The translations under genes and the position numbers were made by a program. From Pararhodobacter sp. CCB-MM2 (lineage in GTDB: Bacteria > Pseudomonadota > Alphaproteobacteria > Rhodobacterales > Rhodobacteraceae), in assembly GCF_001691415.1 (NCBI RefSeq), contig NZ_LRRR01000013.1, positions 46,578 to 110,577 on the forward strand: a stretch of 64,000 nucleotides of DNA. Direction: 5' to 3'. Shown here piece by piece: positions 16,715-25,887 of this stretch (positions are counted from its first letter, which is position 1; each line of letters starts with the position of its first letter). The notes beneath the pieces are model-generated. The model made no database searches and was not told the origin of the DNA. It saw only the letters and a program-made list of their open reading frames with translations.

Positions 16715-18024
16715 TGGGATGGGGCCGGTTCCCCCGCACCGAAGGTCAGGTCTCCACCCCCCGGACCGAGGCCGAGATCGCCGCGCTCATCGCCGGCGGC
16801 CCGCTGATCGCGCGCGGCATGGGCCGGGCATACGGCGACGCCGCCATCGGGGCGCATGCGCTCTCGACCGCGCGGATGAACCACATGCTCGACTTCGACC
16901 CCGAGACCGGCCAGCTGGTGGCCGAGGCCGGCGTCACGCTGAAGGACATCATCGCCGCCTTCCTGCCGCGCGGCTGGTTCCTGTCGGTCACGCCCGGCAC
17001 GCAATTCGTCTCGCTCGGCGGCGCCATTGCCTCGGACGTGCATGGCAAGAACCACCATACCGAGGGCTCGTTCGGCACCTTCGTCGACTGGTTCGACCTG
17101 ATGGGCGCCGATGGCATCGTCCGCCGCTGTGCCCGCGACCGCAATGCCGATCTGTTCCACTGGACCCTCGGCGGGATGGGCCTGACCGGCGTGATCCTGC
17201 GCGCGGCGATCAGGCTGAAGAAGGTGCAATCAGGCTGGATCCGCCAGACCTCGATCGCCGCGCCGAACCTGCAGGCCGCGCTTGACGCCTTCGAGGCCAC
17301 CTATTCCGCCACCTATTCCATGGCCTGGATCGACTGTGCCGCCACTGGCGACCGTATGGGCCGCTCGCTGGTGATGAACGGCGAGCACGCGACGCTCGAC
17401 CAGCTGCCCCCCGCAAAACGCGCCAACCCTTTCGCCGCGCGTGGCCACCTCAGCCCGCGCGTCCCGGTCGACTTCCCCGGCATCGCCCTGAACCGCTGGT
17501 CGATCCGCGCCTTCAACGAGCTCTATTACCACAAGGGCCGCCTCTCGACCGGCACGGGGCTCATAGGCTGGGAGCCGTTCTTCTACCCGCTCGACGCGAT
17601 CCGCGACTGGAACCGCATCTACGGCCGCCGCGGTTTCATGCAATTCCAATGCGTGGTCCCTCTGGAGACGAAGGCCGAGGGCCTGACCCAGATCCTGCGC
17701 GCGATCTCGGCTTCGGGTTCGGGCAGCTTCCTCGCCGTGTTGAAGCGCTTCGGCCCGCAGGAAAGCCGCCTCTCCTTCCCGATGGAGGGCTACACACTGG
17801 CCCTCGACTTCCCCGTCAACACCCGCAGCCTTGCGCTGATGCCCATGCTGGACGCGATCACCGCCGGTCATGGCGGGCGCTTCTACCTCGCCAAGGACAG
17901 CCGCATCAGCGCCGAGACCCTGCGCCGCACCGATCCCCGCTGGGCGGAGTTCGCGCGGATGCGGCAGGACACCGGCCTGAAGGCGGCCTTCACCTCGGCC
18001 CAGAGCGAAAGGCTCGGAACATGA
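16705..18024 (+). CDS. DprE1-like FAD oxidase (polyprenyl-phosphoryl-ribose 2'-oxidase)
   Basis: A 439-residue VAO-type flavoprotein. RGMGRAYGDAA is the FAD phosphate-binding segment. SDVHGKNHHTEGSFG contains H113 and K115, matching H132 and K134 of mycobacterial DprE1. Y394-L-A-K397 in YLAKDSR matches Y415 and K418. At the position of DprE1 Cys387, 31 residues before that Lys, this protein has Ala366 (GYTLALDFP). The predicted reaction oxidises the 2'-OH of polyprenyl-phosphoryl-ribose to the 2-keto form. GGAGG precedes the ATG, and the gene overlaps gtrA by 10 nt and the reductase gene by 4 nt. Confidence 0.88.
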   Translation: MQLMGWGRFPRTEGQVSTPRTEAEIAALIAGGPLIARGMGRAYGDAAIGAHALSTARMNHMLDFDPETGQLVAEAGVTLKDIIAAFLPRGWFLSVTPGTQFVSLGGAIASDVHGKNHHTEGSFGTFVDWFDLMGADGIVRRCARDRNADLFHWTLGGMGLTGVILRAAIRLKKVQSGWIRQTSIAAPNLQAALDAFEATYSATYSMAWIDCAATGDRMGRSLVMNGEHATLDQLPPAKRANPFAARGHLSPRVPVDFPGIALNRWSIRAFNELYYHKGRLSTGTGLIGWEPFFYPLDAIRDWNRIYGRRGFMQFQCVVPLETKAEGLTQILRAISASGSGSFLAVLKRFGPQESRLSFPMEGYTLALDFPVNTRSLALMPMLDAITAGHGGRFYLAKDSRISAETLRRTDPRWAEFARMRQDTGLKAAFTSAQSERLGT

Positions 18025-18755
18025 AACCCACCCTCCTGATCCTCGGCGCGACGTCGGACATGGCGCAGGCCTGCGCCCAGAAATACGCGGCCGAGGGCTA
18101 TGACCTGCAACTTGCCGCCCGCGACCCCGAGGCGCTCGCCGCCGAAGCCCAGGACCTGCGCTTGCGCCACCGGGTCGAGGTCAGCACCCACACCTTCGAC
18201 GTGCTGGACACCGCAGGGTTCGCAGCGTTCCTTGAGGCCCTGCACGTCCTGCCCGACACCGTCCTCTGTGCGGTGGGCTTCATGGGCGACCAGCCGGCTT
18301 CGCAGGCGAACCCCGAGGCCGCCGCGGTGGTCATGCGCTCCAACTATGAAGGCCCGGCCCTGATCCTCGGCGCCTTGGCCGAACGGATGGAGGCTCGTGG
18401 CCACGGCACGATCATCGGCATCTCTTCGGTCGCCGGCGACCGCGGGCGCGCGTCGAACTACGTCTATGGCTCGGCCAAGGCGGGCTTCACGGCCTTCCTG
18501 TCGGGCCTGCGCAACCGGCTGGCCAAGAAAGGCGTGCATGTGATGACGGTGAAGCCGGGCTTCGTCGCCACCCGCATGACCGAAGGACTGCCCCTGAACC
18601 CGCGCCTGACCGCCCAACCGGCCGAGGTCGCCACGGCGATCTGGAACGCGCAGAAGCACCATCGCAACACGCTCTATGTCAAACCGATCTGGCTGGCGGT
18701 GATGACGGTGATCCGATTGCTGCCCGAGGCGCTGTTCAAACGCACCTCGCTATGA
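18021..18755 (+). CDS. DprE2-like short-chain dehydrogenase (keto-arabinose lipid reductase)
   Basis: A 244-residue SDR protein. ILGATSDMAQA is the nucleotide-binding turn, close to the GxTSxIG form of DprE2 rather than the classical TGxxxGIG. The catalytic pair is Y149 and K153 in YGSAKAG, followed by VKPGFVATRMT. It should reduce polyprenyl-phosphoryl-2-keto-erythro-pentofuranose to the arabinose form with NAD(P)H. ATG 18021 overlaps the stop of the oxidase gene (ATGA); the frame is open further upstream but runs inside the oxidase gene. It is the last gene of the cluster. Confidence 0.85.
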   Translation: MKPTLLILGATSDMAQACAQKYAAEGYDLQLAARDPEALAAEAQDLRLRHRVEVSTHTFDVLDTAGFAAFLEALHVLPDTVLCAVGFMGDQPASQANPEAAAVVMRSNYEGPALILGALAERMEARGHGTIIGISSVAGDRGRASNYVYGSAKAGFTAFLSGLRNRLAKKGVHVMTVKPGFVATRMTEGLPLNPRLTAQPAEVATAIWNAQKHHRNTLYVKPIWLAVMTVIRLLPEALFKRTSL

Positions 18756-19206
18756 TGCGATTCGGGGCTGGCGGGCGCCGATTTCGGCCCCGAATGCTGC
18801 CCTGCAGCATTCCCGTTGCGCCTGTCAGCCCGACCCGCGGGTTTACCGAACGGTCAAATTCACGATCCGGCCGTTAACTTCCAGCCGCGCGATCGGCAAT
18901 TCGTCGCTCACGTCACGGCGATGCCGCAAGCGCACCCTTGCCTCACCAGGCCGTTCCGGACACGGTCACCGCAGGGCGTAACCATTTGGTTGAGGCCTGA
19001 AATTCGCCAACAGCACCGGTTTGTCGACGCTCCCGCCACGACGCCGCTGATGCTGCAAGTGCGAAAAACGCAAGAGCACCCCTTTTTTGACAGGGTGAAT
19101 CGGCCATTCTGCGTCGGCAAACCGCCGCCGATCCTTTGCCGGTCCGGAAACGGATTCATTGCTCGTTAGGCAATACCCCGGTACGTCTATAGGCATGACG
19201 AGGGAC
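18756..19206. other. 450-bp intergenic region
   Basis: Beyond the hairpins at its left end I see no gene. A TTGACA-like hexamer follows a T run near 19084-19092, but no good -10 lies at the right spacing. It probably contains the promoter of the secreted protein gene that follows. Confidence 0.35.
18760..18812. terminator. Two overlapping hairpins after the polyprenyl-arabinose cluster
   Basis: ATTCGGGGC/GCCCCGAAT (18760-18768 and 18787-18795) and GAATGCTGC/GCAGCATTC (18792-18800 and 18804-18812) share GAAT, so they cannot both form fully. There is no T tract on either side. They may act as a weak terminator or as a 3'-end stabiliser. Confidence 0.35.
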
Positions 19207-20955
19207 ATGAACGAAACGCGTGCCGCAAAGGCGCGCCTCTCCGCGGTAGCGGGGCGGCTTACTCTGGTTGGAACGGGCCTCGGGGCATTGACCCTGATCG
19301 CCATCAGCGCGCAGATGCTGATGGAGACGCCCGCCAACCGGACCGCCGTCGCAGCACTGACGGCGGCACGGGCACCCGCTGAACAGCGGGGGGCCGTCAC
19401 GCAGGCGCTTGCGGCGATCACCCGCAGCCCGGCCCCGCAAACGGCCGACACCGCACCACAGATCTGGATGGCCAGCGCCACCCTGACGGATGCGCCTTTC
19501 GCAGCCGACGGCTATGCCCATGGTGGCGTCCTGCCCCGCGGCCGCATCATCGCGCCCGCCGGCGCCCCGGCTTCTGAAGCCGAGCCGCCCGTTGTCGCCG
19601 CCCCGGTCGCACCGGAAGGCTACAGCGCGCCCCGCTTCGCCATCCCGGCCGAACCGCATCCCGCGCCCCGCATGGCCCGGGCCGAGACCGAACACCCGGT
19701 CTTCGCCAGCCTGCCGCGCGCCGAAGCGGAGGCCGAGTCGACCTCAGCCCCCGCGCTGCAACTGGCCCCTGAAGGCACCGCCCCCTTGGGCTCGTTGGTC
19801 CTTCGGGTCCCCGAAGCGCGCCCCGAGGCGACCGAGGAAGGCCCGTCGCTGGCCACCCTCGCCCTGCGCGCGCCCCGCCGCTCCTTGCGCCCGCAGCCGC
19901 GCCCCGAGGCGTTGGTGGCCGAGCCCGAGATCCCCGTCTCGCCCGCGGCCCCGCTCGCGGATGCCGAGCGCGCGATGCTCGCCACGTTGGAAGACGGCGG
20001 CCTGATCCGTTCGCGCACGCCGCAGCCCCGGCCCGAGGCCGTCACGCGCCTCGCCAGCCTGGCGCTGGACACCCCGGCGACGATCACCGATGCGGCGCCC
20101 GCCCAACCGGCGGCCCGCGTCGTGCCCGCCGCCCTGGAGATCCCCGCGCTGACCGGCCGCAGCAACGATTCCTGCTCGGACCGCCTGACGCGCGCCATTC
20201 CGCGCCGTCCGGGCCGCGCCGCAGAAGGCAGCACCGTGGTCAGCCACCTCGGCAATGCCGGCGGCAGTGAGCGCGACGGTGCCGTGATTGGTGAAGTCCT
20301 GCAGGGCAACATCCCGGACTTCCTGCGCAATCTGGTTCCGGTGACCTTCACGGGCTCGGTTAACGGCCAGCAGACCCGCGTCACCATCTGCGTGATGCCG
20401 GACTACCTTGCCGTGGGCTCGAACCGTGATTTCGTCCGCGTGCCGCTGGGCCTGCCTGCCGCGATGCGCGTGGCCGAGCGTTTCGACATGGTCCTGCCGA
20501 CCACGACCATGGTCGACGCGATCTATCAACAAGCGCAGGTCCGTCTGAGCCCCTCGCCGATGGATCCGACCTCGGCCATGTCGACGACCGGCTATTTCAT
20601 GCGCCACAACACCACGGTGCAGGGGCAATTGTCCCAAGCCGGGGGGCGTCTGGGGCAGCTGGTATCGGGTCACAAGAAGGACCTCGTGCTGACGAACCGT
20701 CTGCAGTCGAACCCCGGTCGCGTGGCGATCTACGGCTGGCACCAGCGCAACGGGCGCGCCATCCAGCCGCTCAGCACCGTGCACGGTGCGCAGTACGCCG
20801 ACTACAGCCATGGCATCCGGCTGGTCTCGCGCACCGCTTACGTCAATGGCCGCGCCGTGGACCTGCGGGATCTGCTGTCGGACAGCCGCACGGCGGGGCT
20901 TGTGTCCTCGGAAGGTACAATCACCAATCGGCAGCTTCTGGCGCTGGCCGAGTGA
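19207..20955 (+). CDS. Uncharacterised Ala/Pro-rich envelope protein with a conserved-looking C-terminal domain
   Basis: A 582-residue protein with no family that I recognise. One hydrophobic segment near residues 15-40 (LTLVGTGLGALTLIAISAQM) suggests a signal anchor. Residues about 60-310 are Ala/Pro/Glu-rich low complexity with repeated RPEA units (PQPRPEA twice, ARPEATEE). From about 320 on, a compact domain contains Cys pairs (DSCSDR, ITVTIC-like VTICVMPD), DFVRVPLG and a His-rich end, STVHGAQYADYSHGIRLVS. ATG 19207 is preceded by GAGGG; alternative starts are ATG 19195 and TTG 19159. A strong terminator follows. The layout suggests a periplasmic domain on a flexible tether; function unknown. 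Confidence 0.7.
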   Translation: MNETRAAKARLSAVAGRLTLVGTGLGALTLIAISAQMLMETPANRTAVAALTAARAPAEQRGAVTQALAAITRSPAPQTADTAPQIWMASATLTDAPFAADGYAHGGVLPRGRIIAPAGAPASEAEPPVVAAPVAPEGYSAPRFAIPAEPHPAPRMARAETEHPVFASLPRAEAEAESTSAPALQLAPEGTAPLGSLVLRVPEARPEATEEGPSLATLALRAPRRSLRPQPRPEALVAEPEIPVSPAAPLADAERAMLATLEDGGLIRSRTPQPRPEAVTRLASLALDTPATITDAAPAQPAARVVPAALEIPALTGRSNDSCSDRLTRAIPRRPGRAAEGSTVVSHLGNAGGSERDGAVIGEVLQGNIPDFLRNLVPVTFTGSVNGQQTRVTICVMPDYLAVGSNRDFVRVPLGLPAAMRVAERFDMVLPTTTMVDAIYQQAQVRLSPSPMDPTSAMSTTGYFMRHNTTVQGQLSQAGGRLGQLVSGHKKDLVLTNRLQSNPGRVAIYGWHQRNGRAIQPLSTVHGAQYADYSHGIRLVSRTAYVNGRAVDLRDLLSDSRTAGLVSSEGTITNRQLLALAE

Positions 20956-20970
20956 GCCACAAAAACAAAG

Positions 20971-21011
20971 AAACCGCGCGAAGCCCCTGGCCTCGCGCGG
21001 TTTTTCTTTTT
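20971..21011 (+). terminator. Rho-independent terminator
   Basis: A perfect 11-bp stem AAACCCGCGCGA-type (20971-20981 with 20993-21003), 11-nt loop, then a T-rich run TTTTTCTTTTT. It lies 15 nt after the stop of the envelope protein gene. It may also serve the converging HAD gene, because an A-rich run precedes the left arm. Confidence 0.9.
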
Positions 21012-21027
21012 GCCTGACAACTGAACC

Positions 21028-21690
21028 TCAGCCCTGCGCCTTCAGCAGCAGCGGCATCAACGCCTGCACCAAGGCCATCGAGCCGCCGGTCGTGTAATCC
21101 CAGCCCAGCCAGCCGCGCTTCTCCGCCGCCTCGACATTCTTCGGCGTATCGTCGATCAGCAGGATCTCATGCGCCGGCATGTCCAGCGCCTGTTCCAGAT
21201 ACTGATAGACCGCCGCATCCGGCTTCATCATCCCGATCTCGCCCGAGGCATAGATCGCGTCGACCTTCTCGCCCCAACCGGCATCTTGGGCGATCCAACG
21301 CGCGCGGCGGGCCTCGTTGTTCGTCAGGATCACCTGCGCCACGCCGGCCTCGGCCAACAGGGCCAGCACCCGGTCCAGCTCCGGATCGGGGTCGTGATCA
21401 GCCTCGAACCAGATCTCCAGCACGTCCTCGGGGTCCAGATCGACGCCCTCGGCCTCGGCCCAATCGGCGAGCCGGTCCATGACGTCGTCCTTGCCAGTGA
21501 AAAGCGCCTGTTTGTCGCGCCCAAACACTGCCCTGCCCATCGACACAGCGTCGATGCCCAGCTCCTCGCCGACCTTGGCCTGCCACGGGAACACGCCCGA
21601 GGCATCGGGGCGTCCGGCGCGGTTCAGCACGCCATCGAAGTCCCAGACCACGGCGCGAACCAGTTCGATGCCGTCAATCGTCTCGGTCAT
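21028..21690 (-). CDS. HAD-superfamily hydrolase (subfamily IA)
   Basis: A 220-residue phosphatase-like HAD protein with motif I VWDFDGVL, motif II ILTNNEARR and the C-terminal MMKPDAAVYQYLEQAL and ILLIDDTPKN (motifs III and IV). It overlaps hisG by 4 nt and is the last gene of the hisS-hisZ-hisG unit. A histidinol-phosphate phosphatase role is tempting from the context but not shown; the sequence resembles general sugar-phosphate or nucleotide phosphatases. Confidence 0.82.
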   Translation of the reverse strand: MTETIDGIELVRAVVWDFDGVLNRAGRPDASGVFPWQAKVGEELGIDAVSMGRAVFGRDKQALFTGKDDVMDRLADWAEAEGVDLDPEDVLEIWFEADHDPDPELDRVLALLAEAGVAQVILTNNEARRARWIAQDAGWGEKVDAIYASGEIGMMKPDAAVYQYLEQALDMPAHEILLIDDTPKNVEAAEKRGWLGWDYTTGGSMALVQALMPLLLKAQG

Positions 21691-22376
21691 GCCAGCCGCT
21701 CCCGCAACGCCGCCAAGGCAGCGGCTTCCGCCGCATCACAGGGCGCCACGCGCGACAGGAACAGTGTCGCCTGCGAGCGCAGGATCGGCTCGGCCTCGAG
21801 GATCTTCAGGTGGTTTGCGCGCAGCGTCTCGCCGGTCGAGGTGATATCCGCCACGGCCTCGGCCGTCAGGTTGCGGATCGTGCCCTCGGTTGCGCCCTGA
21901 CTGTCGACCAGCTGGTAATCCGCCACGCCCTGCGCGCGCAGATAGTCGCGCACCAGCCGGTGATATTTCGTCGCGATCCGCAGCCGGAAGCCATGCTCGG
22001 ACCGGAAAGCCGAGGCCGCCGCGTCGAGGTCATCAAGCGTCTCGACATCGACCCAGCATTCCGGCACCGCGATGATCAGGTCGGCATGGCCGAAGCCCAT
22101 TGGCGCAACTTCGTCGACCAAGCCATTGTTCGCGCCCAGTTTCTCGCGCACGAGGTCTGTGCCGGTCACGCCCATATGGATGCGCCCCGCCGCCAGTTCG
22201 CGCGGGATTTCCGAGGCGGAGAGCAGCACCAAGTCCACGCCCTCGACCCCCTCGACCGCGCCGGAATACTCCCGCTCAGCCCCGGTGCGCTTCATGGTGA
22301 TGCCGCGCTCGGCGAACCAGTCGAAGGTCTTCTCCATCAACCGGCCCTTCGAGGGCACGCCGATCTTCACGCTCAT
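21687..22376 (-). CDS. hisG: ATP phosphoribosyltransferase, short form
   Basis: A 229-residue HisG_S protein that catalyses the first step of histidine synthesis, ATP + PRPP to phosphoribosyl-ATP. The N-terminus IGVPSKGRLMEKT and the VTGTDLVRE segment are characteristic. It lacks the C-terminal regulatory domain of long HisG, as expected next to hisZ. It overlaps hisZ and the HAD gene by 4 nt each (ATGA). Confidence 0.95.
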   Translation of the reverse strand: MSVKIGVPSKGRLMEKTFDWFAERGITMKRTGAEREYSGAVEGVEGVDLVLLSASEIPRELAAGRIHMGVTGTDLVREKLGANNGLVDEVAPMGFGHADLIIAVPECWVDVETLDDLDAAASAFRSEHGFRLRIATKYHRLVRDYLRAQGVADYQLVDSQGATEGTIRNLTAEAVADITSTGETLRANHLKILEAEPILRSQATLFLSRVAPCDAAEAAALAALRERLA

Positions 22377-23470
22377 GCCACGCCCCCCAGTTCGACCAGC
22401 AGCGCCGGGCGGATCACACCTCCGACCGCCGGAATCGAGCGTCCCTGCCCCAGCACCGTCGTCAGCGCGTCATAGCGCCCGCCGGTGGCCACCGGGGCCA
22501 GATCCGGCCGCGCCTCGGCATAGAAGCCGAAGACGAAGCCGTCGTAATATTCCAGCGTGGTGCGGCCGTAGCTGGCCTCGAAATCGAGGTCGTCGACCGC
22601 CACGCCATGCGCCGCCAGCACCTGCAAGCGCTGCTCGAAGAGGTCGAGCGAGGGCGCGATCCAGGGCATGTCGGCCGCCAGCGCGCGCATCGCTTCCAGC
22701 GCCTTCGGGGCCTTGTCGGCGACCTTGAGCAGCGCCTCCAGCGCGTCGACCACGGCGGCGGGGATCGGCGCGGTGGCGGCATCCTCGGAGAGTTTGGTCA
22801 TCCGCGCCTCGATCTCGGCGCGCGAGCGCAGGCCGATCTGCGGCGCGGGGCTTTCGACCTTGTCACCCTTCGCCAGCCGATCCAGCAGCGCCTCTCGCCC
22901 CTTGGGCAGCGGTGCGCGACCGGCGAAACGCTCGAGCAGCGCCCGGAAGCGACCCGGACGCCAGAGATGGCGCATCAGGGCTGCCTTGCGGGTGTCCGAG
23001 GTCGGCAAGCCCTTCACGGCGGCGATCAGGATACCGATATCGCCTGTCGCCGCGCGCAGGCCCTTGCCGGCCAACATGCGGGAAAACAGCGCAAAAACCT
23101 CGGCATCGGCACGGAGCGGCTGGTCGCGGTCAAAGACCTCATAGCCTACCTGCAGGTATTCGGAGGCCTTGGTCGAGGCCCCCTCCTGCTTGCGGAACAC
23201 CTCGCCCAGATAGCAGTAGCGCGCAGGCTCTGCGCCGCCGGCCATGTGGGCCTGCACGACGGGGACGGTGAAGTCCGGGCGCAGCATCATCTCGCCCTGT
23301 AGCGGGTCCTGCGTGACATAGGCGCGGGCGCGGATGTCCTCACCATAGAGGTCGAGCAGCGTCTCGGCGGGTTGCAGCACGGCCGCCTCGACCGGGACGG
23401 CGCCCCAGGTCTGGAAGGCGCCGAACAGCCGCTGGCCTTCGGCGCGGGCCGCGGGCGTGACGATGCTCAT
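22373..23470 (-). CDS. hisZ: ATP phosphoribosyltransferase regulatory subunit
   Basis: A 365-residue HisRS-like protein without tRNA charging function. It forms the hetero-octamer with short HisG and carries the histidine feedback site. The class II-like core includes [14 protein letters not shown] and [11 protein letters not shown]; the C-terminal anticodon-binding domain of HisS is absent. It overlaps hisS and hisG by 4 nt. Confidence 0.93.
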   Translation of the reverse strand: MSIVTPAARAEGQRLFGAFQTWGAVPVEAAVLQPAETLLDLYGEDIRARAYVTQDPLQGEMMLRPDFTVPVVQAHMAGGAEPARYCYLGEVFRKQEGASTKASEYLQVGYEVFDRDQPLRADAEVFALFSRMLAGKGLRAATGDIGILIAAVKGLPTSDTRKAALMRHLWRPGRFRALLERFAGRAPLPKGREALLDRLAKGDKVESPAPQIGLRSRAEIEARMTKLSEDAATAPIPAAVVDALEALLKVADKAPKALEAMRALAADMPWIAPSLDLFEQRLQVLAAHGVAVDDLDFEASYGRTTLEYYDGFVFGFYAEARPDLAPVATGGRYDALTTVLGQGRSIPAVGGVIRPALLVELGGVA

Positions 23471-24993
23471 TTCCGGTCGTCCTGGGCCAGCATGCCCTTC
23501 ACGGTCGCGACCAGATCGGCCACCGGCACTTCAACCTGCGCCGGGCGCTCCTTCCATTCCTCCAGCGTCGCGTTCTCGGCGATCTTCGCGCCGAGGATCA
23601 GGTCCTTGACCTGCACCATGCCGCGCTCGGCCTCGTCGGTGCCTTGGATGATCGCTACCGGCGCGCCGCGTTTATCGGCGTATTTCAACTGGTTGCCGAA
23701 GTTCTTGGGGTTGCCGAGATAGACCTCGGCGCGGATGCCCGCGCGGCGCAGCTCGCCCACCATCTTCTGGTATTCGGCCATCCGGGCGCGGTCCATGACC
23801 GTCACCACCACTGGGCCGGTCGTGTCCGTGACGATCCGCCCCTTGGCCTGCAGAGCGGCCAGCAGACGGTCCACGCCAATCGAGACGCCGGTCGCCGGAA
23901 CGGCCTGACCGGTGAAGCGCTTCACGAGGTCATCATAGCGACCGCCGCCTGCGACCGAGCCGAACTGGCGCTTGCGGCCCTTCTCGTCGAGGATCTCGAA
24001 GGTGAGTTCGGCCTCGAACACAGGGCCGGTGTAATAGCCAAGGCCGCGCACGACCGAGGGGTCGATGACCACACGGTCCGAGCCATAGCCCTGTGCCGCC
24101 AGCAGCGCGGCCATCTCTTCCAGCTCGGCCACGCCCTCGGCGCCAATCCCGCTGTCTCCAACTGCACTTTTGAGATTCGCGATGGTCTCAGCGTTGTCAG
24201 CCCCCCGTGCAAGCAAGAAAGCCATCACTCGATCTGCTTGCTCACGAGACAGGCCAACGCCATCGATGAACGCACCAGACGCATCTTTGCGCCCGGCCGT
24301 GAGAAGCTCGATGACGCCATCTGATCCAACCTTGTCGAACTTATCGATCGTTCGAAGGATGGCGTCGTGCTTCTCCATCGTGTTCTTTAGCGCATCAATG
24401 TTTTGGTCAAGGGCATCGCGATCACTCGGATCGCCGAAACCGAACACCGAAACCAATACGCCGTTCAGCACCTTGCGGTTATTGATGCGCACGACGAAAT
24501 CGCCGCCGAGGCCCAGATCCTCGAACACATCGGCCAGCATCGCGCAGATTTCCGCATCGGCGGCCACGGTCGAGGCCCCCACGGTATCCGCATCGCATTG
24601 ATAGAACTGGCGGAAACGGCCCGGACCGGGCTTCTCGTTGCGCCAGACCGGCCCCATCGCGTAGCGGCGGTAGGGCGCGGGCAGGTCGTTGCGGTACTGC
24701 GCCGCGACCCGGGCCAAGGGCGCCGTCAGGTCATAGCGCAGCGCGAGCCAGTTCTGGTCCTCTTCCTGCCAGGCGAAGACCCCCTCGTTCGGGCGGTCCA
24801 CATCGGGCAGGAACTTGCCAAGCGCCTCGACGGTCTCGACGGCCGAGGTCTCCAAGGGGTCGAAGCCATAGCGATGATAGACCGCCGCGATGCGATCCAG
24901 CATCGCCTTGCGGGCCGTCACTTCGGCACCGAAATAGTCGCGGAAACCCTTCGGCGTTTCGGCCTTGGGACGGAATACTTTGGTCTTGCTCAT
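23467..24993 (-). CDS. hisS: Histidyl-tRNA synthetase
   Basis: A 508-residue class IIa synthetase. PKGFRDYF at the N-terminus, [20 protein letters not shown] (motif 2), [11 protein letters not shown] (HisB-type motif) and GGGRYDDL (motif 3) are visible, followed by the anticodon-binding domain. ATG 24993 starts at the natural [17 protein letters not shown]; the frame is open further upstream but the extra residues look spurious. The stretch encoding the insertion domain (about 24181-24480) has only about 55% GC by my count, against about 67% in the flanks, which suggests a mosaic gene. Confidence 0.95.
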   Translation of the reverse strand: MSKTKVFRPKAETPKGFRDYFGAEVTARKAMLDRIAAVYHRYGFDPLETSAVETVEALGKFLPDVDRPNEGVFAWQEEDQNWLALRYDLTAPLARVAAQYRNDLPAPYRRYAMGPVWRNEKPGPGRFRQFYQCDADTVGASTVAADAEICAMLADVFEDLGLGGDFVVRINNRKVLNGVLVSVFGFGDPSDRDALDQNIDALKNTMEKHDAILRTIDKFDKVGSDGVIELLTAGRKDASGAFIDGVGLSREQADRVMAFLLARGADNAETIANLKSAVGDSGIGAEGVAELEEMAALLAAQGYGSDRVVIDPSVVRGLGYYTGPVFEAELTFEILDEKGRKRQFGSVAGGGRYDDLVKRFTGQAVPATGVSIGVDRLLAALQAKGRIVTDTTGPVVVTVMDRARMAEYQKMVGELRRAGIRAEVYLGNPKNFGNQLKYADKRGAPVAIIQGTDEAERGMVQVKDLILGAKIAENATLEEWKERPAQVEVPVADLVATVKGMLAQDDRK

Positions 24994-25105
24994 GATCGCA
25001 TCCGGCTTTGTCCGCGCGTGGTCTAGCCCAAGGGGGGCGCGGCGGCAAGGAGCGGCAGACCCCGTCCCGCATTGACCGCGGCCCGGCGGCGGCGCTAAAT
25101 GGAGC

Positions 25106-25309
25106 ATGGCCCGGATCGAAGACCTTGAAGAACGCATCGCCCACCTCACCCGCGCGGTCGAGGACCTGTCGGATATCGTCCGCGCACAGGGCACGCAGCT
25201 CGACCGGCTGACCTATCGCACCGGCATGTTGATGGAACGCGAGGCCGAGCGGGAAGCCGCTGCGGGCACCGAGATCCCGCTGGCCGACCAACGCCCGCCG
25301 CATTGGTAA
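25106..25309 (+). CDS. slyX: SlyX-family protein
   Basis: A 67-residue coiled-coil protein, [20 protein letters not shown]..., ending in the family's QRPPHW tail (usually PPPHY or PPHW). Its function is unknown; in enterobacteria slyX lies near fkpA. It ends 1 nt before the AHSA1 gene, so the two are cotranscribed. It is divergent from hisS. Confidence 0.85.
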   Translation: MARIEDLEERIAHLTRAVEDLSDIVRAQGTQLDRLTYRTGMLMEREAEREAAAGTEIPLADQRPPHW

Positions 25310-25310
25310 G

Positions 25311-25784
25311 ATGCTGCTGCGCTGCACGAAAGAAGGGGGCAGCGCGCTGGTTTTCACCCGCCGTCTTGATGCGCTGCCCGATCGGGTCTGGCAGGCCTAT
25401 ACCAGCCCCGCGTTGCTGGGGCGCTGGATGATGGGCCCGCCCGGCTGGCCGATGACCCGCGCGCAGTTCGACCCGCGCATGGGCGGACTGATCCATCTGG
25501 AATGGTCCGACCGGATGGGACAAGTGCTGACCCTGACCGGCGAGGTCCTCGAGGCCGAACCGCCCTATCGGATGCTGCATGTCGAACGGATGCATGTCCC
25601 CGAGGCCTCGCCCGAGAATGTCATCGAGACGCTGCTGGCCGAGGAGGCGGGCGGCACCAACCTGATGCTGCACATGCGCCTGCCCGATGCCGCCGCGCGC
25701 GACGAGATGCTGGCCGGCGGCCTCGCCGAGGGGCTGGAGGACAGCTTCGTGCGCCTCGAAAGCCTGCTCGCCACCGGTTTCTGA
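25311..25784 (+). CDS. AHSA1/SRPBCC-family protein
   Basis: A 157-residue START-like protein with the family pattern FTRRLDALPDRVWQAYTSP, the LLGRWMMGPPG segment and the WSDRMGQVLTLTGEVLE beta strands. Such proteins form a hydrophobic ligand pocket and often occur with ArsR regulators, but none is seen here. It is coupled to slyX. The ligand is unknown. Confidence 0.85.
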   Translation: MLLRCTKEGGSALVFTRRLDALPDRVWQAYTSPALLGRWMMGPPGWPMTRAQFDPRMGGLIHLEWSDRMGQVLTLTGEVLEAEPPYRMLHVERMHVPEASPENVIETLLAEEAGGTNLMLHMRLPDAAARDEMLAGGLAEGLEDSFVRLESLLATGF

Positions 25785-25794
25785 CCCCGCCCCC

Positions 25795-25876
25795 CTCACC
25801 TTGTTCAAAATACTCAAATGCCCCGGCCCGCCATCTCGCGCCGGCGCCTGCCCTTTCACTCTGCCGCAAATACTCA
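25795..25876. repeat. Paired dispersed repeat with ...AAATACTC... ends, copy 1
   Basis: Two half-elements, CTCACCTTGTTCAAAATACTC and CACTCTGCCGCAAATACTC, frame a variable GC-rich centre. The same pair and order recur at 63862-63934, and a degenerate half occurs near 50571-50592. All are intergenic and downstream of genes. Confidence 0.65.
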
Positions 25877-25887
25877 AACCGGATACG

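Noticed and set aside
21028..21690. HAD gene as histidinol-phosphate phosphatase
   Set aside because: Only the his context supports it; the sequence shows no diagnostic HisB-type zinc-binding motif.
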